This document shows, one piece after another, positions 43,017 to 52,949 of a DNA stretch of 64,000 bases. Source of the DNA: Parastagonospora avenae f. sp. tritici 18332-5 (Eukaryota; Ascomycota; Dothideomycetes; Pleosporales; Phaeosphaeriaceae). Position 1 is the stretch's first letter. Every line of letters starts with the position of its first letter. The position numbers and the translations under genes are program-made. Under the pieces are notes generated by a model. That model made no database searches. It was not told the origin of the DNA and saw nothing but the letters and a program-made list of their open reading frames with translations. Location: NCBI GenBank assembly GCA_022559985.1, contig JAFJTR010000023.1:124001-188000 (forward strand), read 5' to 3'.

Positions 43017-43728
43017 ATGACCACGCCGTTTTCCAGGTTTCGAGATCGCACGCAACGATACCCTTGGTTTCTGATTGTAGGCCTGACCATCCTACTATCC
43101 GTTATTTGTCTCTTAGTCGATCCGTCGACCACAATATCAACCCTCCCCGCCTCGGTTTCCCAACTGCACATCATTCTCTGCCAGGCGTGAGCAGCACCAC
43201 CTCGAGGAACGATTCGGAGATACTTTCCAGCTTATTTTCTTCAGTGTGCAATACTGGTAAGTCGCAGCAACAACCTGGTCGTACATACGCAGCATCCACC
43301 GGAGCAGGCTTTCGAGGTCCTCAAACAATTGCCCCGTACCCTGAGATCGACACGCCACCGACATAGACAACTTCGTGAAGTTTGGTGTTGTAGTCGCTGA
43401 TACATGAATAGTCGATACACCGAAGTCGATTACAGAACACTATTGCTCGAGAACAGCGCTTCACTATTATTATTCCTTCGTTGCCGCCTTCGAACACCAC
43501 CAGATTTACGCGCGACACGCGAAGCTCAACGTCCAGTATTACCGACTTCTGCTTATAGTAGCTGGATTGAAGCTACCAACAGTCTGCCTCCTTCTCTGTT
43601 GAAAATTTCCGCAATCCCGGAAAGCACGATATTGGTTCTTCATCTTCGAGTTATTGCTTTTGGTCTTCGTCCCTAGCTACGCGCATTGGGACATTGGTGT
43701 TCAAGAGTTGGGCGTCGCTACGCTAGTC
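43017..43728 (+). pseudogene. Damaged membrane-spanning 5' region of the coiled-coil gene
   Basis: From ATG 43017 the frame encodes a membrane segment (WFLIVGLTILLSVICLLV) and ends in TGA at 43188-43190. One base out of frame there, REQHHLEERFGDTFQLIFF continues up to a good donor (GTAAGT, 43257). After an acceptor near 43308, one frame runs directly into the coiled-coil gene but has in-frame TGAs at 43342, 43405 and 43600. Between the stops it encodes YYRLLLIVAGLKLPTVCLLLC and ARYWFFIFELLLLVFVPSYA, which look like membrane helices. Either the gene lost an N-terminal membrane domain, or undetected introns remove the stops. I cannot decide from sequence alone. Confidence 0.4.
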
Positions 43729-45984
43729 ATGGTATCGTTTGACATGTTCCAGCACGCTCTGGACGCTAGAAGCGCCAACGAATCAGACCATAGACTTCGC
43801 GCATCGTCGGCTGCTGAAACTCTCGTGCAGCTCAGCTGCGCTGCGTCGCCCGTTTCGGGCGAATCGAAGCCTGCCACAATGCCTTCTCAGGACACTAGCT
43901 CCCCGACACTTCCAAATTCGGATCCAGAGATCTCAAACTTTAAACCAGTTGCCACAGGAGCAAATGAGGGCATCGTGCGACTTCAGACCGCTCTCATTGA
44001 GCTAAAAACAGCAAACAAGGCCAAGGAGCTTTTGTTACGAAGGACCCGGGAAGAGCTTAAGACGGCGCGCGACACACTTAACGGAACTTTTGGTGAGTAC
44101 TGCAGTCTACGTGATGAGATGAAGAACATCAAGCAGAACATGGCCAGAGATCATCAAGCCATTGTTTACCGAAAGGACATCGAGCTTTTTGCATTGCGAA
44201 AGGGCAACGAGCAGAAAGAGAAGCACATCAAGGAACACGACGCAAAGCTCGAGGAGGTCCATCAACAACAGAAGGCTACAGTGGAGCTAAAGGACTCGCA
44301 ACTAAAGTTGCTCAAGGAGCGTCTGGCCTTCTTGGAACGTCAAGCTGACCCGAAGTTTGGTGAAGACCAGAACGAGGAAGGCGACCACGCACTGAAAGTT
44401 CGCCTACTCCGAGTTAAGACCGACAACAACAAAACCGTTTTCGAGTCACCCAGTGTCGATGAAAAGAAAGATGCGACTATTGTCAGCTTACGTGAGCAAC
44501 TGGCTGTGACGAGGAAAGCAGCGGATGAAGTCGTCAACCAGAAGGCTGAACTTGCAAGGGCATGGGACATTGTGAAGAATGTACAGGCCTCGCTGAAAGA
44601 GGAACGAAAGCTGCACGAGCAAACGCGAGAGAAGCTGCAGGAGCTGAATGTCAAGTACGATGAGCAGCAGCGAAGAAGTTCCTCGCCTACCGGCCGACTA
44701 CCAACCATCGAGGAAGATAAAGATGAGTTAGAAGCTATGTTCGATTCAACACAACAGGACAACCTTCGCCTGTATGTGGAACTGGAGGCACTAGAGCAGA
44801 GACTCCGTGATGCGAACAGCCGAATGTTCAATGCCGAGCAGCAAGCGACTGTGCTACGAGAACAGGTACAGACAGAGCAAGCTGTCGACAAAGACTTGGA
44901 AACTGCTCGTCCGAGTGTTGTCCATCGTGTGCACTTTCAGAGAATGGAGGGCGAACTTAAGGAGGTACGTCATCCGTATTCACGTATTGTCATGGACCTC
45001 GCTAATGCCACTCTACAGTGTCGTGATGCGCTTGCAGTCCAGAAGGGCGAGATCAAGGACCTCAAGGCCATCGTCACCGGAAAGAACGACTATGTCAAAG
45101 ATCTTCAGGCCGAAGTCGATGCTGCGGTCAGCTTCCACACTCAGGATCAGGACGAGATCGAGCGGCTGAAGCAAAATCTGGCCGAGCTACAAGCCACTAA
45201 AGAGCACTTGATGCGCGACCATGAACGCGCCGCAATCCAACGCCCACGGATTCGCGTCGCATCAGCCGAGCACACTTCCGCACGATCAAGTGGCGTGACA
45301 CTAATCCAAGAAGCAAGCCCTCCGCTGCCAAAAACCTCATCCGAAGCACCACCTGTCGAGGCGCTCCCAGCCATCCCAGTCTTCGACGACTCCACCCGCA
45401 ACGGCAGCATCCAAACAACCCCCAAGCGACACCTCAGAAGCGAAAGCACACCCAACCGCTGGCATCTGATGTCCAATGCCGCGCCACCACCCGAGCTCCG
45501 TGGCGCTCGGAGACGCAGTCTCGGATTGAAAGATTTCATGAAGAGAATGGTGAAGAAAGACGATAAGGAGAATGCTGATCCCGAAATGGAGCAAACTAAA
45601 GAACAAGACACGATTGAAGCCCCAAAACGACCCGCATTGGTCTCAAGGAACTTCAACCCATCTGTCCGACCAGCCACCGCCGCCCCCTCCGGCCTCAGGA
45701 CCATGCCCGACCCATTCACCGATGCCCCATCCGTGCCCGTACCACACGGCTTCCGCCCAGCAAATGTCCGCGTCAACACGCCGCCACGGTACTACCCTGC
45801 GCAAGAACACAAAGAAGAGAGCAGACCGCAGACCGCGGCGGAGAGTAAAGATGATCTCACTGTCAAGTCGGTGAAGCGACGGAGTTGGGGGGCTGCTACG
45901 TAAGTTTCCATGATCTTTGTTATGACAGGCTAAGGGACTAATTCGTGTTGTAGGAATAAGTTGAAGCGAAAGTCACTTTATTAG
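43729..45984 (+). CDS. Long coiled-coil protein
   Basis: Model from ATG 43729: exons 43729-44964, 45019-45899 and 45954-45984, 715 aa. The last intron (GTAAGT at 45900, TTGTAG before 45954) replaces an apparent TAA stop and adds NKLKRKSLY. The first intron, 44965-45018, is 54 nt with GTACGT, GCTAAT and CTACAG; it is divisible by three and stop-free, so a retained form also reads through. Residues about 90-520 are heptad-rich coiled coil (for example ELKTANKAKELLLRRTREEL). The C-terminal part is basic and Ser/Pro-rich with RRRSLGLKDFMKRMVKKDD. No enzymatic domain; probably a cytoskeletal or scaffold protein. The true N-terminus is uncertain because of the upstream membrane-like frame. Confidence 0.7.
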
Positions 45985-46722
45985 AGACTTGAAGTCCGGA
46001 GAAGTGTCTGGAGGTGGGGTTGGAGCCGGAGTGTTTGGGGGTGTTTTGGGTATAGAATATGTTCTGGGCGCACAAGGTTGATGTGGAGTTCTGGGGATGT
46101 TTCATGCGATGATATCATGGTTTAGAGACTGGGGTTTAGATTAATGTATGGTAATGCTAGAGATATTATGATAATGAATTTCATATGAACGTTCATCTAG
46201 ATTCTGTGGGGTGGGTTGCTTCGGAGTTGCTTCTAAGTATTGTTGGAGGACATAAAGACCCTGCATAAAGCTGTGTTGTAGAGCTGATGATACGGAGACA
46301 TCTCTGGACGCACTGCTTGAGGTACTAATCTTCATAGTAACACATATAGACAAACCGGTTAAAGGACTCTTCTGAAGTATTGCGCAGACTGTCTTTGTTG
46401 GACGGCGGATGGCGCCATTTGATTGGCTCCGACGTCAAGTTGTGTGAAGAGGACATCACTTCGCACCGGAGTTTCTTCGTTCACAGCACAATGTAACAAA
46501 GCGTCTTCCTTTCGACAGAAAAATGCCGACCTACAGTTTAATCCCGCAGTCGTCGTGAACATGAAGATGTCAAAGAGCTACCTTCCTAACCCGGCCGCCC
46601 CACTCCGCCGATAAGCGGAGTTTGCATCTTAGTCACCATCCCATCGGTGAGCAGACGCAACCCGATCTTCAATCAAGCTTTTCAATCTCTTGTCTTCGCA
46701 AGCTCTACAACTGCTTGTCACC
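45985..46722. other. Gene-free spacer
   Basis: 738 bp between the coiled-coil gene and the MFS gene. I see no coding potential. The last 100 bp before 46723 should hold the transporter's leader. Confidence 0.4.
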
Positions 46723-48324
46723 ATGATACAAAGAGAGGGAAATAATGGAGCAGCAGAGGAATCCACACCCCTGCTGCCTCGCGCAGCATCGAAAGAAAGA
46801 GAAGGAAAAACAAGCAAACCCATCATATATCTGCTGCTTCTGTCAGCATTCCTAATATCTTTGACGTTTGGGATTACGCAAGTCCCCCTCCTCTACGTCT
46901 TCCGCGTAATGACCTGCGACGCATACTACGAGACGCACGCACCTGACCCGCACGCCATCGACCGCTGCGCCAAGCGCGAAATCGAAGCCGGGGCATCACG
47001 TGCGTTTGCACTACTAGCCGCTTCAACCACCATCTTCGGGCTCGCCAACTTACTCGTCGCGGGCTGGACGATCAAGAGACTGGGCGTCAAGCGGGCGCTG
47101 ATTATCCAGGTTTTTTGGCCGGCGGTACGCCTGCTGATTCAGACTATTGGCGTCACACATGGGGGCTCCGTGGGCATTGCGATTGTGCAGGCGTCGCAGG
47201 TGATTACGATTATCGGGGGGCCGAATGGGTATGTTTTGTGTTTGAATTCGTTTGTAGCGGATGTGGTTGGGCATGAGGCGAGGACAGGGGCGCTGGGGAG
47301 ACTTCAGGGGTGCATGTATATTGGAGCGGCGACGGGGTTTTTGATCGGAGGTGTTGTGGGAGACGTCTTTGGGATACTTGCGCCGTTTCATATGACGCTG
47401 GCGTTGTTTTTGTCGTGCTGCATTTATATCGCTTTGACGTTGCCGGCGACAAGTGTGCTGGAAGTAAAGGAGGATTCGACGGCTCAACGGCAGGTTGGTA
47501 TCATGCGCTTCTTTGGTCCCATGCGCATCTTCACGCCGCAGAAATGGGTTCTTCCAGATGGTCGTACTGTCACGCAATTCGGAGCGTTGACACTGGGAAT
47601 TGGCGTCTTCCTCGGGATTCTAGCCACTGGATACATCGCCGTTCTCCTACAACAGTTCGCCACTTCCGAGTTCCAATTTGGTACCAAGGACAACGGATAT
47701 CTCATCTTCATGTACTCATCGCTCCGAGGCGCATTCCTCTCCCTAGTATTCCCGCGGATCATCGCCCGAGGACGCAAATGGCTTCAACCAACCAACGATG
47801 CGAAGACCGACAGACCACAAGACGAAGAACCCCTAATACACGACCACCCGATCACCGCAAACGAAATCGAAACCTCCGACCCTCTGGAAAACGAAGAACC
47901 GCCCAATCCTCCCCCAAGCAACGAACAAGAAACATTCGAATTCGACCTCTTCTACGCGCGCTTCAGCGTCTTCGCCGACGCGCTGCTCACAGGCGCAGCC
48001 ATGTTCGTCACCCGCGGCTGGCAAATGTACATCGTCGCGCTCGTCCTGCCATTCGCCGCAGGGACCGGCGCAGCATCCAAAGGCACGATCCTGCAAATGC
48101 TGCCCAGCAGCGACCGCGTCGATGCACTCAGCGGCATCACGCTTGTAGAAAACATCGCGCGGCTATCGACCGTCGCAGTCTTCGGATTCATCTACTCGGT
48201 ACTCGCGGAAGCTGGGCAGACGCGCATGGTCTTCATATGCAACGGCGCGGTCGCGATGTTGGCTTTTGTCGTCCTTTGCTTTTCGCGCTTTCCGCCGCGG
48301 GGGAGTCGTAGGGTTGAGCTTTAG
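46723..48324 (+). CDS. MFS transporter (SLC46-like arrangement)
   Basis: Single-exon frame of 533 aa; the start is ATG 46723 in the context GTCACCATGA (the upstream open part has only a TTG). A Ser/Thr/Leu-rich N-terminus with EESTPLLPR, a vacuolar/lysosomal-type dileucine context, precedes the first helix (IIYLLLLSAFLISLTFGI). Some 11-12 helices follow, with a charged cytosolic loop around residues 355-420 (KTDRPQDEEPLIH). Blocks TIKRLGVKRALIIQ and GRLQGCMYIGAATGFLIGG fit the MFS fold. It resembles fungal relatives of the SLC46 folate/solute carriers, but substrate is unknown. Long overlapping frames on both strands here are shadows of its codon bias. Intact. Confidence 0.85.
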   Translation: MIQREGNNGAAEESTPLLPRAASKEREGKTSKPIIYLLLLSAFLISLTFGITQVPLLYVFRVMTCDAYYETHAPDPHAIDRCAKREIEAGASRAFALLAASTTIFGLANLLVAGWTIKRLGVKRALIIQVFWPAVRLLIQTIGVTHGGSVGIAIVQASQVITIIGGPNGYVLCLNSFVADVVGHEARTGALGRLQGCMYIGAATGFLIGGVVGDVFGILAPFHMTLALFLSCCIYIALTLPATSVLEVKEDSTAQRQVGIMRFFGPMRIFTPQKWVLPDGRTVTQFGALTLGIGVFLGILATGYIAVLLQQFATSEFQFGTKDNGYLIFMYSSLRGAFLSLVFPRIIARGRKWLQPTNDAKTDRPQDEEPLIHDHPITANEIETSDPLENEEPPNPPPSNEQETFEFDLFYARFSVFADALLTGAAMFVTRGWQMYIVALVLPFAAGTGAASKGTILQMLPSSDRVDALSGITLVENIARLSTVAVFGFIYSVLAEAGQTRMVFICNGAVAMLAFVVLCFSRFPPRGSRRVEL

Positions 48325-48893
48325 AGTATCTGTGGGGCGTTGGGAAATTCGAGATGAGATGATTTGGTTGCGGTCATCACCGGCCATGGCGTCCAGTCGC
48401 ATATCCACTGCTCAACAGCCTTACAACACGGACGTATCGTATTGACTTAGTTGGATGGGCTCAATGTGGCCTGACATGTCGCCAAATTTCCCTTTGCGTT
48501 CGATGGAGGCGCTAACGAGTAACGGCAACGCTTGGTGGTGCTGCTACTGCGGCCCGTATTTACTGTGGGGCTATTGCGCCGCTGAAGCCGACGAAGACCG
48601 GCTCTGGATGATGCTTGTAAAAGAATAATGGAGAGTACGGAATGGAGCGCGGAATTAAGCAAACGCAGCGAGGTTAGTGAAGGTTAGAGAAATTCACTTG
48701 TGGCGTTGGTAGGATCAACAGATCAAAAGGCAGCGCGGGCATTTCGAGGTGCATGAGTTAGTATCTTGATGGATGCGCAAATCCGAGGGTAATTGCAGTA
48801 ATCTTGAATGTATAAATGTTCAATTATCGATCGTCTTTTTCGACGTGGTATCTAAAACAGTACTCGTACTCATGTCATCCAGAATTACATAAC
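48325..48893. other. Spacer between convergent genes
   Basis: 569 bp holding the 3' flanks of the MFS transporter (plus) and the chitin deacetylase (minus). Nothing else recognised. Confidence 0.4.
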
Positions 48894-50234
48894 TCATACG
48901 AGCGCGACGGCGAACAAAAGCACAACAGCGATGGTCGATATGGAAGTAGTCAACATCGCAGCAGCGCCCGTTGAAACTGGCGCAGATGAGGCTGAAGGGC
49001 TGCCGTTGGCTTGGTTGCTGTTTGAGGGCGCACCGCTCGGAGACGAAGACTGGCTACCACCCTGCGAGAGACGTTAGTATGCATGATCGTGCAGTGTATC
49101 ATCGTTGAAGCTTACCTGAGTGCTGTTGGCGACGCTAACACCGGCGCCATCTGCCTTACGGTACCAGTTCTCCTTCGGGTCTCCAAGACAGTCTCCGACA
49201 GTGACGGCCTTGTAGCCGAGCTGCGTGAGGGTCTGGAGCATGTATTCGGTCAAGTTGTTGGCCGTTTGGTCGAGGATGTCGTGGCCGATCGCGAGCCACT
49301 TGTCGCCCTTCTCCGCGGTAGCGCCTTCCTTGGTAATGTTACCTTTGAACCAGTCCTTTGACTTCTGAATCAGCTCAGGTTTAGGCTGGTTGTAGTCATC
49401 GGTGTCGACATTGAAGTTAGTAATGTGGTATCCAAGGTCGGCCATGTCTTGCTGGCAACCAGAGTCCTTGGTGCAGCTAGAGTAAGGAGGGCGCATGTAG
49501 GTGGGAATCTTGCCAAGAACATTCCTCAGAGCCATCTCGTTCATCCAGAGCTGGTTCTTGCGGTCGACGGATGAGATTTTGCTAAGATCGAGATGGGTCC
49601 AGGTATGGGAAGCAACCTGATGTCCCTCCGCATCCACACGCTTGATCACATCGGCAAACTTGATGTCGATCTGGCCCTTGTTGATGTTGGCTCCAGTCAT
49701 GAAGAAGGTAGCCTTCGCGTTGTAGCTCTTCATGAGGTCGAGAATGTGCTCGGTGAACTTGGTCTGAGGGCCGTCATCGTATGTCAGAGCCACCGTACCA
49801 GGCGTCACGCATCGGAAGATTCCGTCACCGCCGTAGGCCACAGAGCCGACCTTGTCACGAGGGATAGATGAAGTGTTGGTACCGGCAGGAGGGTTATTCT
49901 CTGCGCAAGCAGGGCCGTACTTGTACTGGCATCCAGGAGAGTAGCAGTGTGCATCAGTCGTATCGCAGTAACCGCGCTCAGAGCAGCACTTGCCAGCAGG
50001 ACAAGAGCCGATGCCCTCTCCACATTCCTTCGGGCTCGGGGTTTGGCGAGCTTCGATTAGAGCCGCGTGCACATGGCCAGCCTCCGAAAGTTGAGCACCA
50101 ATGCTACGCAAAAGACTCCTAGCCCTTACGTCTGCCACATCTAACCCAAGGATCTGGGGAAGTCCGGTTTCATGAGCGTTGGCGAGGGGTCCGACCGTTG
50201 CGATGGTGGCAAGAGCAATGTTGGAGAAATGCAT
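48894..50234 (-). CDS. GPI-anchored chitin deacetylase with chitin-binding domain
   Basis: Two exons, 50234-49116 and 49061-48894 (54-bp intron with ATACTAAC branch), give 428 aa. Signal peptide at 1-20. A CBM18 (hevein-type) domain follows near residues 70-110: CGEGIGSCPAGKCCSERGYC and further Cys. A NodB/CE4 polysaccharide deacetylase domain then shows motifs TYDDGP, HTWTHLDL, RPPYSS, DTDDYN and IGHDI, with the metal-binding Asp-His-His set. The last exon encodes a Ser/Pro/Ala-rich stretch and a hydrophobic tail (IAVVLLFAVALV) typical of a GPI-anchor signal; without splicing this tail is missed. The enzyme converts cell-wall chitin to chitosan, protecting against host chitinases or shaping the wall. 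Intact. Confidence 0.93.
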
Positions 50235-51320
50235 CTTCTGTAAAGACCGTGTGGTTCCGAGTTATCGACCGGAGTATTAGGGGTTTATTGTCTCAAAGAA
50301 CACAAAGCGAATGACTGCGAGTCGACAAAGACTACGCGATTAAAGGTGACTTGAGATGGAAAAAAAGACGTTTGTCTGAAAGAAACGAAAGAGACCAGAG
50401 AGAAGGAAATGCATATTAGCCTCATGGTATTATTAGTTTTCCTAAGGCGTGCCGCACTCGAACTTTTGCCTGTCTCGTCTCATGCGAATGCGTGTTAGAG
50501 CCCCGAACGCCCCAGTTGTCTCCATAACAGGTGTTCTGAAAAAGGTAAGCCTTACGTTGGCACGCTCTAGGCACTGCTTCGCTTCGCGACGCCCAGAAAT
50601 CATTTCCTATTCCGCTTGCGCGATTGGCGGAATCAGCTGCAAGAGCGGCAACTGATACGGAAGCCCCTGCAGGTGAGTCAAGTGGTTTAAGTATAGCGTG
50701 ATAATTCTAGAGAACTGAATCACATCGTAGGATTCTAATATGTTTCGCGCCTGGCCCTTAAGATCAGCCTCGTATGGGAGCTTGGCGCAGTCTCACGGTT
50801 GCGAGCGAATTGGCCTTTGCGACCGGTTGCGCAGCGTTTTCCGATGATGTAGTGATGGATTGTGTCTGTTGATGGTTGGAGTGCAATTTTCATGCCAAGT
50901 TTCAACCCTGAGTTAGATCACGGGCCGGGGCTAACTACATCGGGTCGACTCCACGGGTAGGGCTCCGCGGAGCAAGCCTCAGCAAGTCAAGTCCACCAAA
51001 GTGCCCACCTCTCCAGACACAAGCACTCGGAAAACACTCGTTAATTCCAACACCTGGCTCCGATCTTTCCGTGCGTTGGCCGAGGTAATAGGTAGATCGA
51101 CCAATGGTTCTTCACTAGCATCGCCCAAAAGCCAGGCAACAGGAAATTCGGGAATCTGTGCCGCGCTTGCATTGCAATAACACGCTGGTCCTGTTGCGTG
51201 CAGTGGTCGTTTTCTTCATCGGTCAAATCTTAGGTAACTGAATCCCACGCGACACACGATAATTTGGCGATGCGGGAAGCAGGCCGGGTGATAGGGCTAG
51301 GGGTTTATGCCTTCTGACAC
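50235..51320. other. 1.1-kb gene-free region
   Basis: Holds the promoter of the chitin deacetylase on its left (AG-rich stretch GAGAGAAGGAAATG at about 50400) and the 3' flank of the kinase-like gene on its right. I see no gene or repeat between. Confidence 0.4.
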
Positions 51321-52625
51321 CTAAATCTGGTCGGCAGTCATCGCAATAACAGCGTCTCTCCAACGTGGATCTTTTAAAATACTTCTCGCACGTGCTTCGA
51401 GCCATTCTGTGTTTCCCCAAAATCCCCAACTTGCCTGAAAGCGAAGCCAGTCCACCACGGCGGTCTCCCAGTGCATCACGAATGTTTCCCAGGGATAGTC
51501 TTTCTTGCCCACATCTTTCAGTCTCAGCCAATAACGCTCAAGTAGTACTCGCTCGCCATCTTGCATTGACAACTCATTCGGTATATTCCTGTCCTTTACC
51601 AGCATACCAAGAGGGACTGAGCATGTGAAGAGTTTCGCGAGATCGCACACCCCAAGACCTAGACCGATGTACTGAAAGTCATAGAAAGCCACCTGCTCTC
51701 CAGATTCGCTCGTGAAAAGATTATCGGGCTTGACATCGCCGTGTATGAGTGTCTGATAGGACGCCGTTGGTGACGAGCCAGAGCCTGTGGGTGCCAAAAG
51801 TGTGGCTACCAGTTCAGAGATGGACTCATTTCTAATTCCTAATTGCTGGGTCAAGGCTGGGCTCCACTCGGAATCGTCATCGGCTGCGAGATTCTCATAC
51901 TCCTTCCGCCGCGTTGCAAGATATGTATATCCGCCGTTTAGCCAAACGCTCTTCTGCGTGGCACCTTGGCCATCACGTCGTACCTCCTCAAGAGGTGGCA
52001 GAACAAGCGAGGAGCGATCCAAGTCTTGAATATGCGACCACCAGAAGCCATGGAAGCCCGATAGCCAATCTAGAGCAGCATGGACTTGTATGGGTGATAG
52101 CGCACTGCGCTTCTCTCCTGCAACCGGAAATTGTTGCTTCAGGTCGCTGAGCATCATTGCGGTTGTAGATGTGCCGTCGGTATGATGCTCGTTGATGCTT
52201 CCTAGGCATTGCGCGACTGGCAGTGACGATGGCATCTGAGGGGTAAGACGACTGTAGAAATACTGCTCCACTTGGTAGCTCAGAATCTTTCTCGTGTGAC
52301 CCTCGTCATTGGCCTTTGTAGGCGGTGGCGTAATCAGCTTCAGGATGTAAGACTGTGACTTCTGTGAGTTCACAGCTTCATCATTTTCTGTGGCAGTGAC
52401 ACGACATATTTGACCGTACCCTGCCCAGAGTGATTGGATCGCGGTGACGTTTTGTAACCGCAAGCCATGATTTCCAAGCAATGCAGTGGCTAATTCCTCG
52501 GCTTTGGTTGACGATTTCATCGAACTGATACGTGTTTTTGGCGAACGGTACAGAAAGCTAGAGAAGAGCAAGAAAAGGAAGGCGAAGACGACATGCGTGA
52601 GAATGCGTCGCAGCCGAGGAAGCAT
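51321..52625 (-). CDS. Aminoglycoside-phosphotransferase / choline-kinase-like protein
   Basis: Single-exon frame of 434 aa from ATG 52623-52625. A single N-terminal hydrophobic segment (VVFAFLFLLFSSFLY) suggests a membrane anchor or signal sequence. The rest has the small-molecule kinase fold: a glycine-containing start (LWAGYGQICRVTA), the lysine strand SYILKLITPP, the catalytic loop HGDVKPDNLF and the metal loop FYDFQYIGLG. These match the APH/CHK-like (EcKinase) superfamily, which phosphorylates small hydroxylated substrates; this subfamily is uncharacterised. The transposon ends 188 bp upstream of its start codon, so promoter function may be altered. Coding frame intact. Confidence 0.8.
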   Translation of the reverse strand: MLPRLRRILTHVVFAFLFLLFSSFLYRSPKTRISSMKSSTKAEELATALLGNHGLRLQNVTAIQSLWAGYGQICRVTATENDEAVNSQKSQSYILKLITPPPTKANDEGHTRKILSYQVEQYFYSRLTPQMPSSLPVAQCLGSINEHHTDGTSTTAMMLSDLKQQFPVAGEKRSALSPIQVHAALDWLSGFHGFWWSHIQDLDRSSLVLPPLEEVRRDGQGATQKSVWLNGGYTYLATRRKEYENLAADDDSEWSPALTQQLGIRNESISELVATLLAPTGSGSSPTASYQTLIHGDVKPDNLFTSESGEQVAFYDFQYIGLGLGVCDLAKLFTCSVPLGMLVKDRNIPNELSMQDGERVLLERYWLRLKDVGKKDYPWETFVMHWETAVVDWLRFQASWGFWGNTEWLEARARSILKDPRWRDAVIAMTADQI

Positions 52626-52813
52626 CAGTTTGCACCTGCGAAAAGGACGGAGGTTTCAGTGAACCCGGAATCGGTCAATCGTAGAGACCCGAGAGTCACG
52701 GGTAAACTTTTCTGCAATGATCGCGGAGTTCGCCCAAGAAATGCGTCAACTTCAGCTACGTAACCGCCGTTGGCAAAATTCCATGAAGCACAGGCCATGT
52801 TGACATAATGTTA

Positions 52814-52840
52814 CCGTGGTGGGCGCCAAGTCGCCCGGCG
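52814..52840 (+). repeat. Left terminal inverted repeat of the pogo element
   Basis: 27 bp identical to the inverse complement of 54898-54924; flanking TA at 52812-52813. Confidence 0.9.
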
Positions 52841-52949
52841 AACACCAGAATGGGCCACCCACAAGAAGGAATTGAATCACCACAACCAGTTGCTGCAAAT
52901 ACATGAGAGCGAAGGAAGTGATTGAAGAGGACAACGCGATCAACTTGTA

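Noticed and set aside
43342..43602. Reassignment of TGA as a sense codon in the coiled-coil gene
   Set aside because: Other intact genes here (for example PFF1 and DCAF4-like) end in TGA, so the standard code holds.
47310..48311. A 333-codon open frame overlapping the MFS transporter in another frame
   Set aside because: Arg/His-rich, no domain, and wholly inside an intact transporter frame; a by-product of GC-rich codon use.
49074..50234. Chitin deacetylase ending at 49074 without a GPI signal
   Set aside because: A textbook intron (GTAAGC, ATACTAAC, CTCGCAG) leads to an in-frame Ser-rich and hydrophobic tail; the unspliced ending is intron sequence.
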